Assembly: GCF_011927835.1 (NCBI RefSeq)
Contig: NZ_JAATJH010000004.1
Span: forward strand, 297,656 to 361,655
Direction of reading: 5' to 3'
DNA length: 64,000 bases
DNA from: Neolewinella antarctica
GTDB taxonomy: Bacteria; Bacteroidota; Bacteroidia; Chitinophagales; Saprospiraceae
Made by a program: the position numbers and the translations under genes. Shown in pieces: positions 55,698 to 64,000 of this stretch (its first letter is position 1; each line of letters starts with the position of its first letter). The notes beneath the pieces were generated by a model that was not told the origin of the DNA, did not search any database, and saw nothing but the letters and a program-made list of their open reading frames with translations.

Positions 55698-56150
55698 GTG
55701 AATACTATCGACCTTCTTACCGCAACGCGAACTAATATCCTCAAGCTCTGCGGGGGACTGACGGACGAGCAACTGAACCAGATTCCGGTAGGCTTCAATA
55801 ACAACCTGATCTGGAATGCCGGCCACGTCATCGCCACGATGGAGTCGCTGGTGTATGGATTGGGCAGGCAACAACCACCTTCGGGCAAAGACTTCATTAA
55901 CCGTTACCGCAAAGGTTCTAAGCCGGAGGTGCCCGCCAGCGAGGCGGAAATACAGGAAATTTTCACTTTACTCAAGACGTCCGTAAAGAAGCTGGAAGCT
56001 GATCTGGGCGTCCTGGATTTTAGTAACTACAAGGAATACCCAACGAGCTACGGCGTGACCCTCCGGAGCGTAGAAGATGCGCTGACCTTTAATAATATGC
56101 ATGAGGCCATGCACGTCGGTGCGATTATTGCACTCAAGAAATTTGTGTAA
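55698..56150 (+). CDS. DinB-family protein
   Basis: A 150-residue four-helix protein of the DinB/YfiT type from a GTG start, 2 bp after the murI stop. Metal ligands are His in WNAGHV (about 47) and His-x3-His in HEAMHVG near the end. The family includes thiol-dependent transferases and hydrolases, often of unknown substrate. Translationally coupled to murI by position. Confidence 0.85.
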   Translation: MNTIDLLTATRTNILKLCGGLTDEQLNQIPVGFNNNLIWNAGHVIATMESLVYGLGRQQPPSGKDFINRYRKGSKPEVPASEAEIQEIFTLLKTSVKKLEADLGVLDFSNYKEYPTSYGVTLRSVEDALTFNNMHEAMHVGAIIALKKFV

Positions 56151-56153
56151 TGA

Positions 56154-56582
56154 CTATTCTTCCTCCATTAGCCGGGGGAAGTGCTTTTGAATGATGCTCA
56201 GTAGGTCTTCCTCCTTGAGGGGCTTTTCTAGAAAGGTGGACAGGTGGCCGTAGTTTTTGGCTTTCTCTTTGTCACTTTCGGCGGTGGACGTAGTTAACAT
56301 TGCCAGTACGACCAGGGCCTTTTGCTTGTCCATCAATTTGTCGTATTCGTCCAGGAATTCCCAGCCGTTCATGACGGGCATATTGATGTCGAGGAAGATC
56401 AGTTCGGGTTGTTGGTATTGGTTATTTGGGAGCTCTTCCGTCAAGTAATCCAGCGCCTCGCGGCCATTTTTTTTGGTAATGATGCTTTCCGTGACGTTTA
56501 CGTTACGGATGCGCCGGGCGTGGATGAAATTGTCGGAAACGGAATCGTCAATCAGTAATATCTGCTTTAATTTCTTTTTCAT
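56154..56582 (-). CDS. Single-domain response regulator
   Basis: A 142-residue receiver domain without an output domain (Rcp1/CheY-like). The acidic pocket LLIDDS is at about 9-14, the phosphoacceptor Asp is in IFLDINMP (about 65), the Thr switch is in MLTTST and the Lys is in LEKPL. It overlaps the upstream kinase gene by 35 bp, so it is probably that kinase's partner. The DinB gene converges on it with a 3-bp gap. Confidence 0.92.
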   Translation of the reverse strand: MKKKLKQILLIDDSVSDNFIHARRIRNVNVTESIITKKNGREALDYLTEELPNNQYQQPELIFLDINMPVMNGWEFLDEYDKLMDKQKALVVLAMLTTSTAESDKEKAKNYGHLSTFLEKPLKEEDLLSIIQKHFPRLMEEE

Positions 56583-57981
56583 ATACGTATGTGTCTAGGG
56601 TAAATCGAAACGTGCTACCAATCTCGGCGGCGGGGAGCAGGGTGAGGCGCCCGCTGTGCAATTCAATAATGCGGCGGCAGAAAGTGAGGCCGATGCCGTG
56701 GCCCTGGTAGGCCCCGCTGGGGTGAACTTTAGAAAACATATTAAAAATCTTTCCCCGGGCGACTTTCGTGATGCCAATGCCATTGTCGGTAATGTCGATG
56801 GTAACTTCATTATTCTTAACGGAGTTAGTCACGGTAATGATCGGTACCCGCCCCGGTGGCGTAAACTTGATCGCGTTTCCGAGTAAGTTTTGAAAGAGCT
56901 CCGTCAGCTCGACCGGGTGGCCTTCGATGTTGGGAAGTAGTTGCACGGTGATCCTTGCGGAAGACTCCTGAATGACCGGCCGCAAGTTGATTAGTGCCAT
57001 CGCCACGCTCTCGTTGAGGTCAACGCGCTGCGACTCATCGTCACGCCCGATCTGGCTGTACCGTAATAGTTGGGTGATGAGCTCCCGCATCCGGTCGGTC
57101 GCCTGGTTGATAAAATTGACGTAGGTGTTGGCATCCTCGTTAAAATTATGTCCCTGCTCTTCTTCCAGGAGCTCGATAAAATTACTTACCGTACGCAGTG
57201 GCTCCTGCAGATCGTGACTGGCGATGTAGGCGAAATGATCGAGTTCTTTGTTTTTACTTTTTAGTGCGTCGATCAAAGTCAGGGCGCGAGCTTCGGCGAT
57301 TCTTCGCTGGTCGATCTCATCGTCGCGCCGCTCAATGGATTGGGCAACTTGTAGGACAAGCGGGTAGTAACGTGTGTAGAGGTAGTAAATGAGGCCAAAC
57401 AGAGCAAAAAGGCTGAACAGTAGCAACCCCGCGGTTAATTTGTGCATGCGGTCGATGCGCGTACGCAATTCCGCGATTTGTCGCCGCTCCCCCTCACTCA
57501 GTCGGTTGATGGTGTGCGTTATTTGGGCAGTTAACTTCCGATCGGCTTCGGCGACTAATGGCCCGTTCGCTGCGCTGGCCCTGACGCTGGCGACTCTTTG
57601 GTCGAGGGTAGCAAACTTCTCCGTGATGGCTACTTGCAACGTATCAATGCTGAGGCTAGGTCGCTGAAGCACTGTAAGTTGTTGGCGCGCTTCGGTCAGG
57701 TTATTGAAAGCTTGTTGCTTCCCGTTTTTGTAGGCGGCCAGGTAGGCGTCGTCGGTCGTCAGTAAGAAAGCCCGTTCGCTGCTTTCACCTTCCTTGACGG
57801 CCGTAAGAATAGCGGCCAAATTTCTTTCCAGGCCAAGGGTGTCGCCCGCGGTATCCCGAATGGTTCCAATTCTCAGTTGGTTAAAAAAGGCAACCGCGAA
57901 CATCACGAGCAGCACCAGCGCCCCAGCGATTAGGGCGCGCAGGATCTTCTGCTGGCGTTGGTGTGGTTCGCTGGTTTTCAA
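56548..57981 (-). CDS. CHASE3-type sensor histidine kinase
   Basis: A membrane sensor kinase of about 477 residues. The start is uncertain: TTG 57981 is favoured because it sits just before the first helix, while the frame is open to a GTG at 58098. Two transmembrane helices flank a CHASE3-like periplasmic region (VKEGESSERAFLLTTDDAYL). The H box is FAYIASHDLQEPLRT, the N box LFQNLLGNAIKF, the G1 box DITDNGIGI and the G2 box GHGIGLTF. This layout matches bacteriophytochrome-like kinases that pass phosphate to Rcp1-type regulators. Confidence 0.88.
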   Translation of the reverse strand: MKTSEPHQRQQKILRALIAGALVLLVMFAVAFFNQLRIGTIRDTAGDTLGLERNLAAILTAVKEGESSERAFLLTTDDAYLAAYKNGKQQAFNNLTEARQQLTVLQRPSLSIDTLQVAITEKFATLDQRVASVRASAANGPLVAEADRKLTAQITHTINRLSEGERRQIAELRTRIDRMHKLTAGLLLFSLFALFGLIYYLYTRYYPLVLQVAQSIERRDDEIDQRRIAEARALTLIDALKSKNKELDHFAYIASHDLQEPLRTVSNFIELLEEEQGHNFNEDANTYVNFINQATDRMRELITQLLRYSQIGRDDESQRVDLNESVAMALINLRPVIQESSARITVQLLPNIEGHPVELTELFQNLLGNAIKFTPPGRVPIITVTNSVKNNEVTIDITDNGIGITKVARGKIFNMFSKVHPSGAYQGHGIGLTFCRRIIELHSGRLTLLPAAEIGSTFRFTLDTYVYEKEIKADITD

Positions 57982-58249
57982 CGGTTTATTGGGTAGTGTG
58001 GAAGAACAAAAAATAGCGTGTTGGGTAGTTCCATAGTATCGCCGGGCGTAGAATAAAAGTTCGTATCTTCGCCGCCGATTATCACAGGATTGAAACACTT
58101 TGCCCGCAAACGTGCGGCGGCCCGTTGCGGATTTCTGGCGTATTGAATGGATTTCGATCCGTTCGCTTATGCCTCACAATACTAGGCTGTTTGAGGTTCC
58201 CGTCCGGTAGCAACTTCGGTTGTTATTACGATTTCCGTCGTGCCATTAA

Positions 58250-58359
58250 GGCGCGGTCCCCCGATAGCTATCGGGGGTGCAGGGTGATGGTCAGATCGTC
58301 GGGTTTTTGCCACCGAAACACTGCTCCTTAACTTAAACGCTTTGCACCCGCGACAGCGC
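58250..58359. repeat. Inverted-repeat element copy with unlike ends (110 bp)
   Basis: The left end is GGCGCGGT followed by a perfect 20-bp palindrome CCCCCGATAGCTATCGGGGG (58258-58277) and TGC. The right end is the plain type, GCACCCGCGACAGCGC (58344-58359). One element thus has one palindrome end and one plain end. Confidence 0.75.
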
Positions 58360-58375
58360 AAAAAGAAGCGCAGGG

Positions 58376-58406
58376 TTGGTGCGAATATTCCCGGCCCATA
58401 AATTTG
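58376..58406 (+). promoter_or_regulatory. pnp promoter (TTG-N20-TAAATTTG)
   Basis: TTG at 58376-58378 and TAAATTTG at 58399-58406, 20 bp apart, 29 bp before the pnp ATG. It is the best promoter match in the window, together with that of guaB. Confidence 0.75.
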
Positions 58407-58435
58407 CATAATTAACCAAAGTCATCATATCAACC

Positions 58436-60694
58436 ATGGGTAACAAGACCCCAATGACGGTGAATTTCGCCCTGCCAAGTGGCCGCGAAGTCACCATCGA
58501 AACCGGAAAACTGGCCACGCAGGCCGACGGTTCAGTCGTCGTAAAGTGCGGCAAAACAATGCTTTTCTGTTCCGTAGTCTCCGGCACGAGCGTCCGCGAA
58601 GGCCAGTCCTTCTTTCCGCTTAGCGTAGACTACCAGGAGAAATTCGCCGCCGCCGGTCGCATTCCCGGCAACTTCTTCCGCCGCGAGACGCGCCTGAACG
58701 ACTACGAGATCCTCATCTCCCGGATCGTCGACCGTGCCATCCGCCCCCTCTTCCCGAAGGGCTACATGTTCGACACGCAAGTCATCATCAACCTCATCAG
58801 CCTCGACCCCGAGGTGATGCCCGACGCGCTGGCCGGCCTCGCCGCCTCCGCCGCCCTGATGGTGTCCGACATCCCCTTCTCCGGCCCCATCTCCGAGTGC
58901 CGCGTTGCCCGGATCGACGGCGAATACGTCGTTAACCCCGAACGCTCCGCCCTCAAGGATGCCGACCTCGACCTCATCGTTGCCGCCGACGCGGACAACA
59001 TCATGATGGTCGAAGGCGAATGCAAAGAAGTCGACGAATCCGCCATCATCGAAGCCCTCAAGGCCGGTCACGAAGCCATCAAGGTTCAGTGTAAAGCACA
59101 GCTCGAACTACGTGAAATGGTTGGCGACAAAGCCACCACCCGTACCGTTGAGATTCACCAGGTTGACGAAGAACTCGTTGCATACGTAGAAGGGAAAGTA
59201 AAATCCGCCGTTCAGGATGTCGCCCGCGGAGCCCTCAACAAGCAGCAGCGCAAAGACGCTTTCAAGAAAGTCAAGGATGACTTCAAAGCCGCCGCCACCG
59301 AAGACAAAGGTGAAGATTGGTACAAGGAACATAAATCCGACCTCAGCGCCGCTTACTACACGATTCAGAAGAAAACCATTCGCGACCTGATGCTCAGCGA
59401 GAGCGTCCGCCTCGACGGCCGGAAATTCGACCAGGTTCGCGACATTTGGACGGAGATCGATTACCTTCCTTCAACGCACGGTTCGGCGATCTTTAACCGT
59501 GGCGAAACGCAGGCACTGACCAGCGTCACCCTCGGTACCAAGACCGACCAGCAGATGGTCGACGTTGCTTACGAAAACAGCTACGCGGACTTCATTCTCC
59601 ACTACAACTTCCCCGCTTACTCCGTAGGCGAGACGAAGCCAATGCGCGGCCCCGGCCGTCGTGAAGTTGGCCACGCCAACCTCGCTAATCGCTCCATCCG
59701 CCAGGTACTGCCCGACGAGATGACGCACACGATCCGCATCGTTTCCGACATCATGGAATCTAACGGTTCTTCCTCCATGGCAACGGTTTGCGCCGGTTCC
59801 ATGGCCCTGATGGACGGTGGTGTCAAGCTCAAGCGTGCCGTTGCCGGTATCGCAATGGGTATGGTCGCCGAAGGTGGCAAGATTGCCATCCTTTCCGACA
59901 TTCTCGGCGACGAAGACGCACTCGGTGACATGGACTTCAAGCTGACCGGTACCGAAAAAGGGATCACGGCTTGCCAGATGGACATCAAGATCGACGGACT
60001 TCCCTACGAGCAACTCCAGCAAGCTTTGGACCAAGCCCGCGAAGGCCGCCTCCACATCCTCAGCGAAATGGCCAAGACGATCTCTAAGCCGGCAGATGAC
60101 CTCAAGTCGCACGCCCCCCGGATCGTCAAGCTCATCATTGAGAAGTCTTACATCGGTGCCGTAATCGGACCCGGCGGTAAGATCATTCAGGAGCTTCAGG
60201 AAATGACCGGTACGAACATCAACATCGAAGAGATCGATGGTAAGGGCCACGTTTCCATCGCCAGTAGCGATAAGGACAGCATCGACGATGCCGTTGCACG
60301 GATCAAGAAGATCACGTTCACGCCCGAAGTCGGTGGTGTGTACACCGGTACGGTCAAGACGATCATGCCCTACGGTGTATTCGTCGGTTTCGAAGGTGGT
60401 AAGGACGGACTCCTCCACGTTTCCGAAATGAGCCACAGCCGGATCGAAAGCGTCGAGGATGCTTTCAGCGAAGGTGACGAAGTGAAATTCAAGATCGTCG
60501 ATATCGACGAGCGCACGGGTAAGCTGCGCCTCAGCCGCAAAGCCATCATGCCCCGCGCCGACGGCACGATTGCAACGGACGAGGAGCTCGAAGCCGAGCG
60601 CCAGGCCGCCAAGGACCGCCCCCGCCGCGAGCGCGGTGACCGCAACGACCGCGGTGGACGCGGTGAGCGTCGCGATCGCCCCCGCCGTGACTAG
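58436..60694 (+). CDS. pnp: Polyribonucleotide nucleotidyltransferase (PNPase)
   Basis: A phosphorolytic 3'-5' exoribonuclease of 752 residues, trimeric and part of the RNA decay machinery. Two RNase PH-like domains (about 1-230 and 315-545, with RGETQALTSVTLGT and DFKLTGTEKGITACQMDIK in the second) flank a helical linker. A KH domain (IGAVIGPGGKIIQELQ, about 575) and an S1 domain (GTVKTIMPYGVFVGFEGGKD) follow. The tail is Arg/Asp/Gly-rich (RRERGDRNDRGGRG). Confidence 0.97.
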   Translation: MGNKTPMTVNFALPSGREVTIETGKLATQADGSVVVKCGKTMLFCSVVSGTSVREGQSFFPLSVDYQEKFAAAGRIPGNFFRRETRLNDYEILISRIVDRAIRPLFPKGYMFDTQVIINLISLDPEVMPDALAGLAASAALMVSDIPFSGPISECRVARIDGEYVVNPERSALKDADLDLIVAADADNIMMVEGECKEVDESAIIEALKAGHEAIKVQCKAQLELREMVGDKATTRTVEIHQVDEELVAYVEGKVKSAVQDVARGALNKQQRKDAFKKVKDDFKAAATEDKGEDWYKEHKSDLSAAYYTIQKKTIRDLMLSESVRLDGRKFDQVRDIWTEIDYLPSTHGSAIFNRGETQALTSVTLGTKTDQQMVDVAYENSYADFILHYNFPAYSVGETKPMRGPGRREVGHANLANRSIRQVLPDEMTHTIRIVSDIMESNGSSSMATVCAGSMALMDGGVKLKRAVAGIAMGMVAEGGKIAILSDILGDEDALGDMDFKLTGTEKGITACQMDIKIDGLPYEQLQQALDQAREGRLHILSEMAKTISKPADDLKSHAPRIVKLIIEKSYIGAVIGPGGKIIQELQEMTGTNINIEEIDGKGHVSIASSDKDSIDDAVARIKKITFTPEVGGVYTGTVKTIMPYGVFVGFEGGKDGLLHVSEMSHSRIESVEDAFSEGDEVKFKIVDIDERTGKLRLSRKAIMPRADGTIATDEELEAERQAAKDRPRRERGDRNDRGGRGERRDRPRRD

Positions 60695-60717
60695 GATTTG
60701 ATTCGATAAATTTGAGG

Positions 60718-60755
60718 ACGCCGCTTCGACTTAATTGTTGGGGCGGCGTTTTTTT
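60718..60755 (+). terminator. Terminator of pnp
   Basis: ACGCCGCTTCGAC pairs with GTTGGGGCGGCGT (wobble pairs allowed) around a 6-nt loop and is followed by a long T-run. Confidence 0.8.
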
Positions 60756-60948
60756 TTGAAGTGTTGGTAAAGAAGTTTTACGCGTTAACCACGTTGGGAT
60801 TCATGATGGCCATGGTAATACTTATGTACCAAATGGTATAGTTAGCACGTCAACTAAATTTCTGGGAATGGTTCGATACGTTGTTAATTACAAGGGAGAT
60901 GCAACCCACAAGCCGAAGCTTCGTCCCTTCTCACAAACCACGTTACAA

Positions 60949-61680
60949 ATGAAACTGATATTCACCCTCTTTTTACTTGCTTTCCTATCCACTACAACGC
61001 TTCAAGCGCAGAACTGGGGTTGGAATAACAAGTCCGTTCGGGGCAATGGCGATGTCGTCACGCAAACACGGAGTCTAAAAGATTTCGACGGAGTTAAAGC
61101 TTGTTGTAGTTTTAATGTCGAGATTACGCCCGGAGCTAATTTCTCAGTAGAAGTAGAAGCGGAGAGTAATTTGCAGGAATACATCGAAACGGAAGTCTCC
61201 GGTAGTACGCTCGAAATCGGGTTTCGGAACCGTGTAAGCATCAACAACAAGCAAAAAATCACCGTATTCGTTACGATGCCCGTTCTTGAGAAGATCGATG
61301 CGTCCAGTAGTGCGGACATCGTTACCATAGGTGCTTTTGAGGGCGATCGCTTACGCCTGGAATCCAGCAGCGCGTCGAGCATCAAAGTCACGTACACCGG
61401 TAACCGGGTTGACGTGGACGCAAGTAGTAGCGGGAAGATTACCGTTAGTGGTAAAGCCGGAACGATAGACGCCGAAGCGAGTTCTGGTTCTAACGTTCAC
61501 GCGGAGGGCTTAGAAGTTAAAGAGGCGTCGGCGGACGTGAGCTCCGGAGCGGGGATTAGAATTAATGCTTCCGAGCGACTCGACGCAGAAGCCAGTTCCG
61601 GTGGACGGATTCGCTACCAGGGCAACCCCAGTTCGGTTAATGCGGATGCCAGTTCCGGTGGGACGGTTAAGAAAGGGTAG
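60949..61680 (+). CDS. Secreted DUF2807-type beta-helix protein
   Basis: A 243-residue protein from the ATG at 60949, where the signal peptide starts (MKLIFTLFLLAFLSTTTLQAQ); the frame is open to 60868. The mature part is the head GIN/DUF2807 domain, made of repeated short strands with Ser-rich turns (IDASSSADIVTIGAFEGD, VDASSSGKITVSGK, AEASSGSNVHAEGL, ADVSSGAGIRINA). Such proteins are common in Bacteroidota; function unknown. Its stop abuts a repeat palindrome. Confidence 0.88.
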   Translation: MKLIFTLFLLAFLSTTTLQAQNWGWNNKSVRGNGDVVTQTRSLKDFDGVKACCSFNVEITPGANFSVEVEAESNLQEYIETEVSGSTLEIGFRNRVSINNKQKITVFVTMPVLEKIDASSSADIVTIGAFEGDRLRLESSSASSIKVTYTGNRVDVDASSSGKITVSGKAGTIDAEASSGSNVHAEGLEVKEASADVSSGAGIRINASERLDAEASSGGRIRYQGNPSSVNADASSGGTVKKG

Positions 61681-61686
61681 GGCGTT

Positions 61687-61701
61687 CCGATAGCTATCGG
61701 G
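61687..61701. repeat. CCGATAGCTATCGG palindrome after the DUF2807 gene
   Basis: A palindrome-type element end (GGGCGTT, then CCGATAGCTATCGGG) starts right at the gene's stop codon. No second arm is seen before the next gene. Confidence 0.55.
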
Positions 61702-61835
61702 TGGGTACAAGGAAAGCAGAGGAAAAGAATAATGTTAAGTTGCAAGTCAACAGTTGGCGTTATTAGGGTGACCAATTTGTGCAACTATTGTGGATCCTGC
61801 AACTTCTGGAGGTGTTGTACAGTTTTGACTTAACT

Positions 61836-63035
61836 ATGAATCAGTTGAGCCCAACTTTCCAAGATCATTCCCGTAATGAGTATTCATTGAGTTTGCATAA
61901 AGCTCTAATGGATGAAATTCGTTGCTATCTCGAATACGAAGGTGTTTCTCAGTCACAGTTTGCGAGACAAATCGGGGTAAGTAAAAGCTACGTATCGCAG
62001 ATGCTCAATGGAAAGTCTGATCTCAAACTTTCTACCCTCGTCAACTTAGCCTATCAAGTTGGTAAAGTCCCTCACTTAATCTTTTCAGACCGTCCACTTC
62101 AGCCATACAGTATTGATGAAGTCGAAGAAGTATTAGTTGTCAATGACCCCGGCAAGGGGTACGGTAAAAATTCAATTCTGGATAAGGTGAACTGGCAAGC
62201 TGTAACTAGTTTACGGGAGTTGCAACAGTACACATCAATGAAAGCCGAAGTAGATGCTTTGCGTCCCTTTGACAAGCGGATGGAAGCACACGTCCTTCAA
62301 CAGTACCTCCGTATTTGGAATTACAATTCCAATGCCATTGAGGGAAACCATTTGACGTACGGAGAAACGGAAGCATTACTACTTCATGGAATTACCGCGA
62401 AGGGGAAACCTCTAAAAGATCACCTTGACATACTAGGTCACCGCGATGCCGTAGAATTGATGCTTGCAATGATAAAAGGAGACCGCCGGATTACCCAGGC
62501 TGATATCCGTGAGTTGCATAAAATAATGCTTAAGGAAAATTACCAACAGAACGCCCGTAGGCCGGACGGGCAGCGGGTATTTCGGACTATCCACGTAGGC
62601 GTTTACAAACGTGAGCCGAACCATGTCGTTACCGCTGACGGTGATAAGCACTATTACGCCGAACCTTCCGCCGTGCCCGGGTTAATGGCAGAGCTATTGG
62701 ATTGGTACCATTTAGCTGCTGACGAGGGTAAGGTTCACCCACTAATCCTTGCGACCATATTCCATCATGAGTTTGTGGCCATTCATCCATTTGACGATGG
62801 CAATGGTCGCATCGGTAGAATTTTGATGAACTTTATCTTGATGCGTGCCGGTTACCCATTGGCCGTCATACCCGTAAGTAATAGAGATGAGTATTACCGT
62901 TCATTAATGGCTGCGGACGACGGCGACTACCTAGCACTCACGCAATTTATCGGCAAGCGCCTGTATAGCGCACTAGATATTCAGTTGACCACCGCTCGTG
63001 GAGAAGATATTGGTGGGTCAAGATGGGAAACTTAA
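61836..63035 (+). CDS. HTH-Fic protein (Fic domain with N-terminal XRE domain)
   Basis: A 399-residue protein from the ATG at 61836. An XRE-type helix-turn-helix (about 28-80: VSQSQFARQIGVSKSYVSQM) is joined to a Fic domain. The inhibitory motif SNAIEGN (S/TxxxEG/N, about 163-169) lies before the catalytic core HPFDDGNGRIGR (about 313-324), which is complete, so this is a class II Fic with its own inhibitory helix. Fic proteins AMPylate target proteins. The DNA is AT-richer than its neighbours, which hints at horizontal transfer. Confidence 0.88.
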   Translation: MNQLSPTFQDHSRNEYSLSLHKALMDEIRCYLEYEGVSQSQFARQIGVSKSYVSQMLNGKSDLKLSTLVNLAYQVGKVPHLIFSDRPLQPYSIDEVEEVLVVNDPGKGYGKNSILDKVNWQAVTSLRELQQYTSMKAEVDALRPFDKRMEAHVLQQYLRIWNYNSNAIEGNHLTYGETEALLLHGITAKGKPLKDHLDILGHRDAVELMLAMIKGDRRITQADIRELHKIMLKENYQQNARRPDGQRVFRTIHVGVYKREPNHVVTADGDKHYYAEPSAVPGLMAELLDWYHLAADEGKVHPLILATIFHHEFVAIHPFDDGNGRIGRILMNFILMRAGYPLAVIPVSNRDEYYRSLMAADDGDYLALTQFIGKRLYSALDIQLTTARGEDIGGSRWET

Positions 63036-63039
63036 TCCA

Positions 63040-64000
63040 TCAATAAGGGTCCACATCCAGCACCACCCGCACCCCAGTCAGCTTCGGCGTCACGTTCAAC
63101 TGCGCCACCGCCTTCCGTAATATTCCCTTCACGCGCTTTACTTCGCGCGGGCTTGGGTTGATTCGGACGACCATATCTTGTAGGTAGTAATTCCGCAAGC
63201 GGGCCACGCTGGGTTCGAAGGGAGCAGTGATGGTCTCACCAAGTACGGGGGCTAACCAGAGGTGAAGGAGCTTAGCGGCCTCCAAAGCCGTCGACCGCCG
63301 GGGGTGGCGTAGCTGGAGGTGAATCATTTTAACGTAAGGTGGAAAAGATGTCTCTCGGCGGTTCGTCTGTTCCCGCTCAATAAACTGGTTCCAGTTCTGA
63401 TCCACTACGTTGCGCAGAATAACGTGCTGCTGGTCCGTTGCCTGGATGATCACCTTACCCTGCCGATGCCGCCGGCCAGCCCGGCCGGATACTTGCGTCA
63501 TGAGGTGGTAGGCCCTTTCGTCGGACCGAAAATCAGGGTAGTGAAGTATTTGGTCTGCGTTAATTACCCCAACGAGACCGACGCGCTCGAAATCCAACCC
63601 CTTCGTCACCATTTGCGTACCGACCAGGATATCAATATCACCGGCCTCAAACTGACTGATGAGTTTGGTTAGTGCGTTTTTACCCCGGGTGGTATCGAGG
63701 TCCATTCGGGCAACTTTAGCCTCCGGCAAGATAATCTTGAGTTCGTCCTCGATCTTTTCCGTCCCCGTTCCACTGAGTTTCATTTCCAGACTACCGCAGG
63801 CGGGGCAAGTTTCCGGTGGCGTTCTGGAGTAGCCGCAACAGTGGCAGCGTAGCTGTTCTCTAAATTTGTGGTAAGTAAGGCTGACATCGCAGTTAACGCA
63901 CTGTACGGTCAGATCGCAGGTTGCGCAAAAGTAGGTAGGTGCGAAACCACGACGGTTCTGGAACAGAATCACCTGCTCTTTACGTCCCAGGGTTGCTTTG
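63040..64000 (-). CDS. priA: Primosomal protein N' (PriA), C-terminal part
   Basis: The 3' two-fifths of PriA; the gene runs off the right edge (reading frame open to the last base). Seen are the zinc-binding Cys pairs (YFCATCDLTVQCVNC and CHCCGYS...CPACG), helicase motifs V and VI (ILVGTQMVTKGLDFERV and QVSGRAGR) and the C-terminal domain to VVLDVDPY. PriA restarts stalled replication forks. The stop is 4 bp from the HTH-Fic stop, so the two genes converge. Confidence 0.94.
   Translation of the reverse strand, partial: KATLGRKEQVILFQNRRGFAPTYFCATCDLTVQCVNCDVSLTYHKFREQLRCHCCGYSRTPPETCPACGSLEMKLSGTGTEKIEDELKIILPEAKVARMDLDTTRGKNALTKLISQFEAGDIDILVGTQMVTKGLDFERVGLVGVINADQILHYPDFRSDERAYHLMTQVSGRAGRRHRQGKVIIQATDQQHVILRNVVDQNWNQFIEREQTNRRETSFPPYVKMIHLQLRHPRRSTALEAAKLLHLWLAPVLGETITAPFEPSVARLRNYYLQDMVVRINPSPREVKRVKGILRKAVAQLNVTPKLTGVRVVLDVDPY

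Larger units (their letters stand above)
58099..58435. other. 337-bp divergent region upstream of pnp
   Basis: Contains one repeat element (58250-58359) and the pnp promoter (58376-58406). No supported gene. Confidence 0.5.

Noticed and set aside
59471-60436. Long open frame (321 codons) opposite pnp
   Set aside because: It mirrors the PNPase codons; the composition is shadow-like and pnp is certain.

Overview
This is a chromosomal segment from a Bacteroidota bacterium, probably of the Saprospirales/Lewinella side of the phylum. The phylum call rests on several things seen in the sequence. Promoters are of the TTG-N18-20-TAnnTTTG type with no clear Shine-Dalgarno sites. There are DUF4292 and DUF4412 envelope proteins, an OmpH-OmpH-murI cluster, a complete Na+-NQR operon, and the FCIGK-ending MnmE. 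The DNA is GC-rich for the phylum. The family-level placement is an inference.

Layout. 1-8.5 kb: sensor kinase and mnmE (4-bp overlap), lpxD, an SH3 membrane protein, a sugar-nucleotidyltransferase-like gene, a CBS protein, hemB and a small membrane protein. 8.9-9.5 kb: a small overlapping gene pair that looks like a toxin-antitoxin module. 9.7-16.4 kb: nadA, an alpha/beta hydrolase, an M42 aminopeptidase, pyrE, a Nudix hydrolase, adk and obg. 16.4-24.4 kb: a SPOR-like/peptidoglycan-binding protein, a TPR protein, trmH-like and FKBP genes, guaB, a comF-like gene and a beta-barrel protein. 24.6-35.6 kb: corA, an orphan TolC/adaptor pair, DUF4292 and TPR envelope genes, pyk, one tRNA-Ile(CAU), a DUF4412 protein, a 33-residue membrane peptide and xerD. 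36.7-43.7 kb: nqrABCDEF, closed by a strong terminator. 44-64 kb: an M16 peptidase, a small lipoprotein, DUF1080 and MFS genes, a TIGR02757 gene, a geranylgeranyl-reductase-like flavoprotein, rnr, two ompH genes, murI, DinB, a CHASE3 kinase with its response regulator, pnp, a DUF2807 protein, an HTH-Fic protein and the 3' part of priA.

Most genes are housekeeping: nucleotide synthesis (pyrE, guaB, adk), cofactor synthesis (nadA, hemB), RNA decay (pnp, rnr), tRNA modification, envelope biogenesis and sodium-coupled respiration. Accessory content is small: the candidate toxin-antitoxin pair and an AT-richer HTH-Fic gene.

The most distinctive signal is a family of short inverted-repeat elements. 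Their ends read about GGGCGCGGTCGCGGGTGC, and in some copies a perfect CCCGATAGCTATCGGG palindrome sits inside the end. Five copies have both arms, several intergenic copies have one arm, and matches to the arm also lie inside six reading frames. A second set of repeats consists of heptamer arrays (CTACCGC and CAGACCG) placed between genes. Neither set encodes protein.
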